A stretch of DNA of 64,000 nt. Origin: Escallonia rubra (Eukaryota; Streptophyta; Magnoliopsida; Escalloniales; Escalloniaceae). The stretch is from the NCBI GenBank assembly GCA_033065855.1, contig JAVXUO010002040.1, positions 1 to 64,000 of the forward strand, given 5' to 3'. Position numbers and translations under genes: made by a program. Below are positions 32,801 to 41,500 of the stretch, piece by piece (position 1 is the stretch's first letter; every line of letters begins with the position of its first letter). The notes beneath the pieces are model-generated. The model worked only from the letters and a program-made list of their open reading frames with translations, was not told the origin of the DNA and did no database searches.

Positions 32801-32920
32801 GCATTTTGCCCCTTGTTCAGTGAATACAACCTTTTTACTGCATTCATTACATGCATCGTACCAAGGTTTTTCCATGTTGTCAATACTGACAATCGTTCCC
32901 TTGAATGAACAGTAGTTTTT
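20891..32920 (-). CDS. RPA1-like single-strand DNA-binding protein, 3' exons (Helitron type)
   Basis: Replication protein A large-subunit relative; RPA binds single-stranded DNA, and plant Helitrons commonly carry such genes, presumably for rolling-circle transposition. Three exons join in phase: 32751-32920, 21235-21352 and 20891-21151, giving 182 residues and a stop. Exon one has [14 protein letters not shown] and a zinc ribbon (ACNEC ... KCHGYRC). Exons two and three form the C-terminal OB fold ([29 protein letters not shown]) with a lysine-rich tail. Splices are GT-AG (AAG/GTAACA to CAG/GTACAT, phase 2; AAG/GTAAAA to TAG/GAGGGC, phase 0). The first intron is 11.4 kb because a retrotransposon, a hAT and an LRR fragment lie in it. 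The N-terminal OB folds (DBD-A, DBD-B) were not found, so the gene is partial or broken upstream. Confidence 0.75.
21639..21643. repeat. Target-site duplication ATAGC (left)
   Basis: Five bases, ATAGC, directly before the 5' LTR are repeated at 30763-30767 directly after the 3' LTR. This fixes the limits of the retrotransposon. Confidence 0.85.
21644..22079 (+). repeat. 5' LTR
   Basis: 436 bp, starting TGATATGG and ending CCACAACA (TG...CA). It contains a TATA box (CTATAAAAGG near 21887) and GACTTAAGCATCGGAG in the R/U5 part, a motif widespread in plant gypsy LTRs. Matches 30328-30762. Confidence 0.92.
22083..22100 (+). other. Primer binding site
   Basis: TGGCGCC begins three bases after the LTR. 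It is complementary to the 3' end of a tRNA finishing GGCGCCA, which fits plant tRNA-Asp for at least seven bases; the match weakens afterwards. Confidence 0.55.
22120..23682 (+). CDS. Gag polyprotein of the Tat-type element
   Basis: 520 residues, intact. It forms the retrotransposon's virus-like particle and packages its RNA. A proline/alanine-rich N-terminus (to about residue 120) and a charged linker lead into the retrotransposon gag domain (about residues 225-400), with [24 protein letters not shown] and [12 protein letters not shown]. Near the C-terminus a zinc-knuckle-like motif runs C477-x2-H-x4-H-x4-C490 ([15 protein letters not shown]). The usual second cysteine is a histidine, as in other Tat gags. 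The first ATG lies about 40 nt after the LTR. Gag is intact while pol is broken, so it could in principle supply particles in trans. Confidence 0.88.
   Translation: MAQNPHPQIPQDGAFASSSSSTLLRDLTRGGATSRPADHGKRVMETPMATTAARATAIATPLPMNPASTPLHPAGPSKPPTVGITTVAPANITPPAIDHQADLLVVIQTMQRSIEKLQAAIENPPLQLEPPRPLKAKPITDAQRKSVHQQLNFHEGPGGPKVRDRAHNNQQVIQVEDEYSDDERRNPRSKRHDESYYEAQSTRNNNSGDYRAERYSNARIIVGRPFIEEVDLFPVPSNFKMPPCESYDGTGDPMEHLARFTSGMNLHLVPDQIMCRAFPVTLKGAAHVWFQHLTPRSISCWAQLAESFRSNFLTSRVQRKNSSALFQIVQGPKESLKSYYARFNSEKLLIDHLDPGVTFAAMARGVRPSTPLRFSLNKRPPENMSDLLDRVEKYLRAEEDSTTSQHEEAQAGHKRQDRPEGGNPNEAKRSRATLPKSFTPLNNPRGHILNQIKSQSILKWPKPIRGPAEKRESQLYCHFHKDHGHTTDECKVLQREIENLIAKVYLKQFIKANDRQQNGR
23683..24881 (+). 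pseudogene. pol part 1: RT (5'-truncated) and RNase H
   Basis: After gag, a short relic of the gag-protease linker ([20 protein letters not shown]) runs almost directly into the middle of RT at 23838 ([19 protein letters not shown]). The aspartic protease (DTG/DSG) and the RT fingers region are therefore deleted. RT keeps [13 protein letters not shown] and the catalytic YVDD (in [12 protein letters not shown]). A TAG at 24276-24278 interrupts the frame after KFKAI and the same frame continues. The connection/RNase H part holds [14 protein letters not shown] and [14 protein letters not shown] at 24879-24881 ends the segment. Confidence 0.85.
24882..25811 (+). pseudogene. pol part 2: second RNase H and integrase zinc domain
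   Basis: Same frame as RT. The additional RNase H of the Tat lineage starts with [16 protein letters not shown] and includes [13 protein letters not shown] and [15 protein letters not shown]; the aspartates and glutamate expected of the active site are visible. The integrase HHCC zinc domain follows ([19 protein letters not shown], then KKCDDCQRF). A TAG at 25809-25811 and a one-base shift near 25840 separate it from the integrase core. One ambiguous base (n) lies at 24911. Confidence 0.85.
25812..26712 (+). pseudogene. pol part 3: integrase core and C-terminal domain
   Basis: [14 protein letters not shown] and LVTDNGKQF carry the first two catalytic aspartates. Where the family has NGQxE, the sequence reads NGQTVTNRT, so the catalytic glutamate is absent, consistent with loss of one codon. 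In-frame stops follow HP and KIL. A 62-bp tandem duplication (26262-26385) shifts the frame. The C-terminal domain (26446-26712: [38 protein letters not shown]) ends at a normal stop. Integrase is inactive as written. Confidence 0.85.
26262..26385 (+). repeat. 62-bp tandem duplication inside integrase
   Basis: CCCTCATCCCCGTTGAGGTA occurs at 26262 and again 62 bp later. The copies differ at a few sites. 62 is not a multiple of three, so the duplication alone breaks the frame. Confidence 0.85.
26713..27099. other. Spacer between pol and the antisense ORF
   Basis: Contains two similar short segments around GGGACTCGACGGCTTTATACAGCCTAG and GTCGGCTCTACGGCTTTGTGCAGCCTAG (about 26805 and 26853), then AT-rich DNA. 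No protein domain is recognised. Confidence 0.4.
27100..29099 (-). pseudogene. Antisense ORF of the retrotransposon (PF04195-like), broken
   Basis: Runs opposite to gag-pol. It starts at the ATG at 29097-29099 (MSNVDEEK). After a frameshift, [34 protein letters not shown] and [11 protein letters not shown] follow, then in other frames [17 protein letters not shown] and [20 protein letters not shown]. This order (RLP, MY/FxxGxR, GWYxxSPR, WKxxFFxV) fits the 'putative gypsy type transposon' family (PF04195) known from antisense ORFs of plant gypsy elements. An acidic [10 protein letters not shown] run, a [16 protein letters not shown] segment and a charged, coiled-coil-like tail (to about 27100) come next. 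Function is unknown. At least three shifts or stops break it. Family assignment is by motif memory. Confidence 0.65.
29283..29295 (-). promoter_or_regulatory. TATA box upstream of the antisense ORF
   Basis: On the minus strand CTATATAAGGGAGG lies about 185 bp upstream of the antisense ATG, at a fitting distance for a short leader. It suggests the antisense gene had its own promoter inside the element. Confidence 0.5.
29428..30248 (+). repeat. 41-bp palindromic tandem array in the 3' region of the retrotransposon
   Basis: About 18-20 imperfect copies of a 41-bp unit centred on CTACTCGGCCAAGCCGAGTAG, an inverted repeat with a 9-bp stem and 3-base loop, followed by ACGAGCACGTTG(G/A)CACGC. Copies drift toward both ends of the array. 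A tandem array just before the 3' LTR is typical of Tat/Ogre elements, whose hypervariable 3' regions can seed satellite DNA. Confidence 0.9.
30313..30327 (+). other. Polypurine tract
   Basis: GGAATGGGGGGCAAA directly precedes the 3' LTR, the site where plus-strand DNA synthesis is primed. Confidence 0.7.
30328..30762 (+). repeat. 3' LTR
   Basis: 435 bp, matching 21644-22079. It begins TCATATGG, where the 5' copy has TG, so the terminal TG has mutated. It ends CAACAACA. The TATA box CTATAAAAGG is retained near 30571. Confidence 0.92.
30774..32115. mobile_element. Non-autonomous hAT element with GGCCC-rich ends (second copy)
   Basis: A 1342-bp insertion with a perfect 8-bp duplication GCTATTAT (30766-30773 and 32116-32123). 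The ends are TAGAGTTGTCATTTGGGCC and, inward from the right, TAGAGATGTCAAAGGGCC. The right 200 bp closely match the element at 2425-3656 (both contain CCCGGCCCTAAATATTGGGC), so both belong to one family. The interior is AT-rich with T-runs and no transposase. It inserted next to the 3' LTR: its duplication overlaps the retrotransposon's own duplication by two bases, so it is the younger insertion. Confidence 0.88.
32230..32492 (-). pseudogene. Leucine-rich-repeat receptor fragment (PSKR/PSY1R-like)
   Basis: One minus-strand frame reads [19 protein letters not shown], then [48 protein letters not shown]. KLxVLAL, WIxxxxKLxxLDLSxNxFxGxIPxW is the LRR pattern of PSKR-type receptor kinases, which perceive peptide hormones at the plasma membrane. 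Three in-frame stops and absence of flanking repeats mark it as a dead fragment. It lies in the long intron of the RPA-like gene in the same orientation, which suits capture by the Helitron. Confidence 0.6.
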
Positions 32921-33646
32921 CTGTTATAAGTTAGATCATATGAGTTATGTTATGAGGAAAACAGTTCTTATTGGCTCAAGCTGATAATTCCACTTTAATA
33001 CAGTTTAAGGATGCCCTTGCTAAACGTGAAATCCTATGAAGCTTGGCTCCCAATTTAAGTAAGAGTTCAATGTATCTGGCAGGGGTGGATGAGCAAAACG
33101 CAGTGAGTCTCTCTAATACAATTGGCATATCTCTTGGCAAACTCCAAATTACTACTTTGGAGTTGCACTCGACAAGGTGGTGGTACTTATTGCTTTGTTT
33201 ATGATTGCCAAGTTTTTATTGAAAGGTTGATTAGCAAGATATCCAGAGTGCAATTGGCAATATATGTGTTTCTTAGTATGCAGGTTTATTGGTATATGAT
33301 ACCTATCTTGCCTAAATTAATTGTTGGAAAAATTATATCAGAGGTAAGAGCTCTTGTATGCATGCGTGAGATGAAATGCACAAAGGTCATGGTGGTCTGG
33401 AAAGACCTGCGTCTTCCAAATAAGAAGGTGGTTTGGGGATTCAAAGAATACGATAGTGGAATAAAGCAACAATATGCAAACATCTATGACATTTGATGCA
33501 TCATAAGGACTCTCTATGGATAAAAAGGTGTCACAAGAACATGGCATGTAAGAATCAATTTGGCTGAAAGTTTATACTTTTTCCATGGGAATCTATGCAA
33601 ACCATGGCATGTTAGCACAATAGCTTGTGATAGTTTTTTACTTCAC

Positions 33647-34036
33647 CTGATGTGGTCGGAGGTAGAGTTTCTTTGATTGTATCTCGTGTGTCCTCGACTT
33701 TGAGCGAAACCGACTTTTCCTTGCATTCTTGTACATCACCGGCTTGTACTTCGGCATAACTCTTCCTAGGCCGGCGCTTTCGTGATTGTTTATTACCTGC
33801 ACGAGCTTTGTCTAGATTCGAAAGGTGTGTTAGTGTACATATAACTCAAGTTCAGGTAAGATATGTAAGTAAGCGTGACTACTTGTTGTTTCTTAGACTA
33901 CGTTTCTACTATACGTACCCTGCATTCCAGCTGGGTCTGTTGCTTTAGATGAACTGGGGTAATGATCTTCAAAAGTAGAGAACGTGGATACAACGTCTGA
34001 CGATACAACGGTAGGAAGCTTTCTTTTCCTTGCCAT
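33647..34036 (-). CDS. Putative N-terminal exons of an unknown basic nuclear protein
   Basis: Exon one 33919-34036 starts MARKRKLPTVVSSDVV and ends at a strong donor (CAGG/GTACGT). Exon two 33647-33796 starts after GTGCAG, reads NKQSRKRRPRKSYAEV and ends at CAG/GTGAAG. They join in phase 1. Basic clusters suggest a nuclear protein. It lies between RepHel and the RPA-like exons on the same strand, so it may be the start of the RPA-like gene or of another Helitron gene. The exit phase (1) does not match the zinc-ribbon exon (phase 0), so at least one exon is missing if they belong together. Confidence 0.35.
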
Positions 34037-34554
34037 TGTCACCTATGCTTGCGTAAATTGAATACCTACAAAATCAAGTCTAGGAAATGAATATAGGCAT
34101 TTGGAAGATGGCTTGACTCAAAAGCAGTTTTCAATTAACCAATCTGCTCATAATGTATATAGCAGGATCTACATAATGTTGTTATTGCATTTCCATAAAT
34201 TAGGAAGCACATGCAGGACAATGCAATGTTTATATGTGTATCAGAAGAATGTCCTCAAAGATTTCATGTGCAAATTCATTATACAGCTTAAGCATGATAG
34301 GGTAAAATACTCTCGTTTACCATGCTATCCACGTAGACCATGCACCATGAAATATCTAATGTACTTATTAGAAATGTCAAAAAATCAAATATAGATCTGA
34401 ATTTCCTGAATAAAGCTAAAACCAAAGGTTTCACTGTAATTTAAAAACTCTAAATCCATAAATAGGACTAAGATGCTGACGCAGCCAAAGGTCCAAACAA
34501 ATCCTTGAAAGGGCTATTCTTTGAGGCATACATACAAACAGGTGGTGTACTATA

Positions 34555-34900
34555 TTACTTACCACTCACAAGATCGTAAATGACAGTCGTGAAATATGCA
34601 AGAAAGACGGAAACAATGATTATCATCATTGTTAGTGAAGAACCGGAAGAAATATCAAAAGCTCTTACCATGCGATTGACGGTTTCTAAAGACGGTTGAA
34701 GGAGTTGATGACTGATATACGGTACATATTTATGGAGTTTGAGTTTGGGGGACATAATTTTGGGGGTTGCCGATTTGAATTCTTCGGTCACCATTTGCGC
34801 TGTTGTTTGATACAAAATAGGCGCGACCTTTGAATATGCTTCAACGGTCTTCAACTTCTGTTCCTGAATATGCTTTAGATACTGTTGCCAGATAATGTTT
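34555..34900 (-). CDS. Hypothetical helical protein fragment with one membrane segment
   Basis: A minus-strand frame beginning upstream of its first ATG (34854) reads IWQQYLKHIQEQKLKTVEAY, continues as an amphipathic helix, and ends with a hydrophobic segment (LTMMIIIVSVFLAYFTTVIY) close to the stop. This looks like the C-terminal end of a tail-anchored or single-pass protein. No family is recognised. Confidence 0.3.
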
Positions 34901-35212
34901 ATATTTATATTTATTTAGTTAACAAAAGTTCCATTTGTTGTACATTTTAGTATTATATTTTTTTATTAATGTTGATTTATTAATATTAACCAAATAAGCA
35001 TTAAGCATCAACCATTAACCAATAGAATAAAAATCTCATATTGACATACTTATATATCTTATAGGTAAATGATAAACATGAATTCTCATCAGTTGTACTC
35101 ATTCAGCCTGTGTGGTGAGCCTTGATCAAGCAATTAATGTAACTCGGCACGTGAGACCTATACAAGCGTGCAACCCAGTAGACAAGTTCAGATGAACATG
35201 TTAATAGGATTG

Positions 35213-35625
35213 TCAAAAAGAATTGAGAAAATATATTTTTGAAGACTGCGTTACAATTTGGAAATGATAACAAGGTTTGTTTATTGCATTTGACAATTGA
35301 TTCATGTTAAGTTTAAAAAGAGTTCTAAGAAGGGAAAAGACATGAAAAAAAAAAAGCAGTGACTTAATGTTTGAGGTGATTAACTTATCATAATTTTTAG
35401 ACATATTATAATTTGGGACACATTCGACAGTGTTGATGGTAAAATCTCCGCCTCTGCTTTGTAAGGTAAAAAATTGTACTATCTTTGTCTCCAACGAATC
35501 CTCTCCTTCAACAATAGTTTTTTTCGCCGAATCAATTAGTGGGATAGAATAAGCGGCAATAAACATTGTTGTTAAATGTTCTCTAAAAACTGGATTCCAA
35601 TATTTCTAACAATCAGGTACAACTT
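35213..35625 (-). CDS. Hypothetical protein fragment
   Basis: The minus-strand frame reads KYWNPVFREHLTTMFIAAYS from about 35613, then ETKIVQFFTLQSRGGDF and INTVECVPNY before becoming AT-rich and losing coding texture near 35390. Probably one exon of an unrecognised gene. It may be a captured fragment. Confidence 0.25.
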
Positions 35626-35746
35626 GTAGATCACCTAACATTAACATTGGCCTTAATGCCCTGAATGTGTCCAATATTTCTCTACCTCCTTGGGAACTTT
35701 ATTCTCATGGATCCAAAACCAACAACTCATCTGAAGTGCGGGTTGT

Positions 35747-36180
35747 TTGGATTTCTCAAACGATAGGAAAAAAATGTTGTCTTTCCTATTGAGTTTCCTC
35801 TGCACCAATAACCCTGCTGCCTACGAAGCTCTAGTCATAGGCCTAGAAGTGTTGTTAGAACGAAAGTTGCCAAAAATGTTGTTTTTCCTATTGAGTTTCC
35901 TGTGCACCAATAAGCCTGCTGACTATGAAGCTCTAATCATAGGCCTAGAAGTGTTGTTAGCATGAAAGTTAGGATAATTAATCATGTCCTTATAGTCTCA
36001 GAACCAATGACGCATCATTTAGCTGGCAGGTCAAAGTGCTAGCATTGAGGTTTATGTCCACATCAGACCATTGCCTTTCGTCTAGGTGACGAATCCGATG
36101 GTTTCATCCTACAACACGTCCCAAGGAAAGATACTCATGAGGCATACCATCTAACTCAGGCCGCATTAGGCTTAATCTGA
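35747..36180 (+). pseudogene. Ty3/gypsy RNase H fragment with internal duplication
   Basis: FLLSFLCTNNPAAYEALVIG matches the CTNNxAEYEALIxGLE signature of the extra RNase H of plant gypsy pol. Downstream, LQHVPRKDTHEAYHLTQAALG matches the later HVPRxxNxEAxxLA motif. The signature segment is duplicated in tandem (period 102 bp, 34 codons, in frame; starts at 35771 and 35873). Stops and shifts follow. A short orphan piece of pol on the plus strand within the Helitron interval. Confidence 0.7.
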
Positions 36181-38568
36181 CACTCTTGCTGCAAATCACT
36201 TGGCCTACTGCCAAGTGATTGCTATGAAGAATGGGCTTTATCAGCAATTCCCCCGTTTTGGAGTTATGAGGGAGTTATCATCATGTTACCTTCACTTGCA
36301 GGTTTAATAATCATTATTAAACCAGTAAGGTAGGAGTAATGAATTTGCCATATAATCACATGGACTCCTGGTTCATTACTTATATGAAGTTTCATTAATG
36401 GCTCATTGATCATCATCTTCCCATCCTAGGGACCATTCCCATTCTAGGCCACTGTCTGTTGATCTAACTATCAACCTTCAAAAAAAAGGAAAAAAAAATC
36501 TGGAACCCAAAAATAAGATGGAAAATTGATTTGCTAACGCAAATGAATTCATAATTAGAACTTTGCAATAATTCACGTGACACAGCTATAAATGTAAATT
36601 ACTGGATTGTTTACTTCTTTTTTCGCTTTTACGCTACATTAGTTGATAAACTTTTTGTGCGCGTATTTTGGTTATCTACAACATTACGCTAAAAATTGTG
36701 AGATGTGAATCTGATGAGAGAAAATGGGAAGTAGCAGAATAGGTAGTCTTAAGTTTGGTGGTAACAGTTAACAAAGTAGAAAAAAGGGTAGGTTAGTGAG
36801 AGGGAATGTACATCTAACACAGACATGGTAAACTGAAGATTAAATGGTTAGTCTCCTACCATGGGGCCCAAGGAAAATTCAAAGTCTCAGACACAATTGT
36901 TTAAGGAGGAATTTGGAGACACCCATTTCTTCTCTGGTCTTACCAGAACCAATTTTGGTGCCTGGATAGTCATCCTTTTGTTTGTATCATAAACTCATCA
37001 TCATTAGTATAATAGTCATCACCACACATTTCTTTCTTGTGGAGGCTTCCATTCCACAGCATGGTCACAGAGGTAACTGAAAGTTATTCATACTTGTTCA
37101 GAAATTTTTTTCTTCTGCATGAATTATGATTGACATGTTGATGTACTGGTGCTATGACCTATGAGGAACTGTGACTTGGAATCTAAAGCTATCTGTTTCT
37201 GGTTTTGCTCAGTTTTATGGAGCTTCAAGAAGTTTTGCTCAGTGTCAAATAATATCAGTTTTCACTTGTTTGTGTCAAAAGTTTGTTTGGTTGTAGTTAC
37301 CTAGAACCTAACTACAGTAATAAAAGTTGAGGCTTATTGGTGATTCTTGCCTCAACTTTTCCAGAAAAAATTTCTGCTTGCTCATGGATTCTCCTTGATT
37401 CAGCGTATAATTATGTTTAAGCAAAATCTCATTAAAGAAACCATAGTTTCAGAGTTCTGATTTAAAGAGATTCAATCAGAGCCAACTGAGCTGGTAAACA
37501 GTGTTCAAAGCATTCCAATTTCCTAGAAATTGTCCCTTTTATATGGATACTTAATGACTTAGATTTACTGATTCCCAAAAAGTCGTTTATATATACATGA
37601 TAGAAGTGCCCAATATGTCGAGAGAGTTACTTCCTTTAGATTTTGGAACACCTCCTGCATCTAGAATCAATGACGTAGAGCATATAAAATTGGAACCAAT
37701 TGATTCTATTCTCCATCATTTGCCAAAGCAAAATTTTAATTTCTGCATTTACCTATTATGACCCACTTTAAAGAGCTACTCTTTTAGTAACTCTTATGAT
37801 TATTACAGAGTAGCTCTTAGCAAACTACTTTATGTTTATATTGTATTGAGTACATTAATTTACTTATGTAGAGTGTCGACTGTAGGGAACAATCTCCCGC
37901 TTCCCAACAAAATGGGAAAACACAAACATGCTCTCACACACACAGATTATGGTCGACTAACTAATTTCTTCAATTAAGCATTCCATATTAAATTCTAAAG
38001 TAAGCCCTCACCCTTGAGAAGTACACCCTGTATTTCATGCTTTTTTCCACTTCAACTTATTGCAAATTCCTAGAACAGTACTTAAATGTGTAAACATTGA
38101 CTGTTCTCATCATTTTGGCCATATTTTAGCAGTCAAACAATACTTATTTGCTCTGCAATTGCAATTTGAGTTAAATCCAATGCTAAGATATTTTTATTCA
38201 ATCCTAGACACTCGAAAACAATCGTTGGGGACAAATTATGTAAAAATTCTCTATGATGTGTACGAAAGTAATAGCTGTGATTGCTTAGTGATTAAGAGAA
38301 TTGAAGGCACAAAAGCATTTGAGGGAAGGAGTATTGAACCCATGCATTGTAGTATCTATCAAGAGATATGTTCATAAGCTTACCTAAAGTTTAAAAAACT
38401 TGCTTTCTATACTGTAACTCATATTAGGAGCAGCCTTCTTGGAAGTACTTAATAAAATCAAACAGAAATAGAACAAAATTAGAAATAATTAAAATATAGA
38501 AATAGTTTAATAGAGCAATCCAGAAATTGTGCAACAGAAAAAAAGTAAATGCAAAGAGGACGAGACCT
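36181..38568. other. Non-coding stretch, nothing recognised
   Basis: AT-rich with intron-like texture. I see no conserved protein, repeat pair or element end. The 105-codon frame at 38060-38377 on the plus strand has no recognisable motif. Confidence 0.4.
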
Positions 38569-41500
38569 TTAAGAAGTTAAGACTTCCTTATACACGACAT
38601 TTCTTGTGTACATGTGTCTATCTTTGTCTTGAGAAGCTGATTTCAGCAGTATCTTTGTTGTAGACATTGAAGTCTCACGAGACAATGCAACATACAATTG
38701 GCCATGAGAAAAGACAGGTTGAGGTAAATAAACTCCAACATGTGGTATAGTTTGCCCTTGAGCTTTGTTTATTGTCATAGCAAAACAACTTCGTACAGGA
38801 AATTGTGTACGCTTAAATATAAAGGGGCTAAAACCATCCTCCGGTGGGAGAAGTGGAATTCTAGGGAGTAAGACAGGTTTCCAGCAAACTGTCCCAACGT
38901 TATTTCTGCATGAATAACATTGGGTTTGAAGCCTCTACAGACCATTCTAGTTCCATTGCAGAGTCCTTCCGAGGGGTCTAAGTTTCTTAACAACATAATT
39001 GGGGAATTAACCTTAAGGTCCAACTTGTGCGGAGGAAAACCATTTGGTGTCAATGAGTTCAAAAACTCCTCTGGATAGTAATTGTAAGTATCATCAACTG
39101 CCACATCATAGCTTCGATATGTCCATACCTCTCCAGGAAAAATTGATATAATCTTCTTGTTGAGCATATCTACTGTTTCATTTGTTGTTGCGAGAATTGC
39201 ACGGTTAGTGATGTATTCGGCATGACCACAATTCTTTTCAATTGATGGGAAGATAGTATTAATCAAACAATCCTCGGCATCACTTTTGTTGGCATATGTC
39301 ACAAGCATTTCGTTCGGAATCTTGATCATATTTTCCTCTATGCATGGTTCATCGCCATTCCCGACGCGTAAAAGGAAGTCACTAAATGTTGCATCTGACG
39401 AAGCCCTCATATTTCTGTTCAATTTCAGCTTCTCCATTTCAAGCCAAAGGTGCGACTTCACTAAACTTGCGTTCACATTTTCAGCTCTTGTACTCCTTGG
39501 AACGACGGGAAGAACTCGACGGAAATCGCCACCAAAAACAAATATTTTACCTCCAAATAGTTTGTCATTACCCATAATATCTCTCAAACTTCTGTCCACT
39601 GCTTCGATAGACCATCTTTTTGCCATTGGTGCCTCATCCCATATGATTAGAGTAGCTCTTCTTAGCAATTCTGCCCTGCCACTTTGTTTAGGTATGCTAC
39701 ACACAGTTGTTTCGTTGCCATCAATTGGAATTTTAAATGTAGAATGTGTTGTTTGACCACCGGGCATAAGTGAAGCAGCTACACCGGATGTTGCTGGTGC
39801 AATTGCAATTAGCTTTCTTGATCTAACTGTAGCAAGTAGAGCTTGATACAAGTAGGTTTTACCGGTCCCCCCTGGACCATCAATGAAAAATGCATCACTT
39901 CCATTCAAATTTACCCGATCTATTATGATGTCATAAGCAACTTGCTGTTCTGGGTTCAAAGATGAAGCGGCTAGAAGATCCTTTGGTGGAGTTATAACAG
40001 CTAGTTGATCAAGTACTTCACGCTTTTCCACGTTAATTGCATCTGAAAAAGTTGATTCCATAGTCGGTAAATCATACTCTGTTATGCTTCTTCCCATGCT
40101 TTCCAAGAAGAAGTCGACCCCTTGCAAAGTTTTGCATTCTCGCATTTTATCAATCATCGGTGACATCTTCAAAAAATCTTCTGACAGTGAACTGAAATGA
40201 ATGTCACATAGATTCCTAACATCATTAGGCTCCCAATATACTAAGATGATTGCAAAAAGGCGTCGCAAAGCCTTCGGCATTTGAAAGTGAGCAGCTTCGT
40301 GTAAACATTCTGAAATACTGTCATGTGATTGCAGCAATCCTCTCTTTGCCGCAGCCTCTTTGAAAGAGTGATATTGGACACCGTTATAGGTTAATAAGTA
40401 CAAAAAGGAGGTTGGACCCCTTACATGGTTCAGTAGAAGTCTCAAATAGTATCTTTCCCCTTCCGATGGATTTGCTCCATTGACACGGCCAATCACTTCC
40501 TTTGACTTTCTTTTGCTCCAAAACTTGCCTTTCTTGTTCCAGACATAATGCTCAGGAAATTCTCTATAAAGGTAAGTTCTTGCTTCTTTATCATCTTCAT
40601 TACAGCAAGCCTTAAAGAATTCAGTTAGCATTGTTCTTGATGCAACATCCGAGCATAATAAATTCTCCAGATTTTGATTTTCCCAATATGAGACACATTG
40701 CTTGCTTGGTAGGTGTAGCTGCAAATTTATAACGGCCGGATGCATCTTGTTCAAATCGAACTCAAAAATTCTCCACATAGCCTCTTGTGCTGATACCCAC
40801 CTAGCATCTTGGAACTGATGAATTTCATCAATGACAACATCCTCTTCATCATGAGCAATATGGACTGCAACTTTATCATGGCCCTTGTATATATATTTGT
40901 AAGGATATTTGACTGCTTGAATTCCAGAGCAAATTTCGACATTCAGGTGACAGTCATACCTTGTCAATAAAAATGGGTTATATGGTACAACCCAACGATT
41001 ATTCAAATATTTCTTGCGTACAAATACTTCACGGTTGTCATTTCTTCGCCTGTATATTGGATAAGAATCCTCCCCTTGCATTGTCTCTGGGCAAAAAGGT
41101 CGTGGGTAATGATTCTTGCATTGTCCTTCACGCATACATGCATTTTTTGGATTCTTTTCTCCACAGGGACCATGCATCATGTGTCTAACAACCTTTTTGT
41201 GCAGATCTGGTTCACTATTTAGATCAGGGATTTCGGCACATACATAATTATCAAAACAGTCCGAGCTTGTAATCTTATATTGTGACTTCAAAATGAGCAA
41301 TATGTGAGCGTGAGGCAAGCCTCTTTTCTAGAACTCAATAACGTAAACATAAGCAGCAACTTTACCAAATATTTGTTTCTTAATCAGTTGCTTCTTCAGA
41401 TCATGTAGCTTTGCTCGAAAAATTCTAGCAGTTAAGTCAGGCCTATCTTGAGCAGTTTGACCTTCTTTCAACTCCTCTTGTATCTCCTTCCACTCTGAAT

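Noticed and set aside
33122..33496. 124-codon plus-strand frame with KDLRLPNKKVVWGFKEYDS wording
   Set aside because: No recognised domain and no neighbouring exon in phase; left unassigned.
38060..38377. 105-codon plus-strand frame
   Set aside because: AT-rich, no motif, no splice context.
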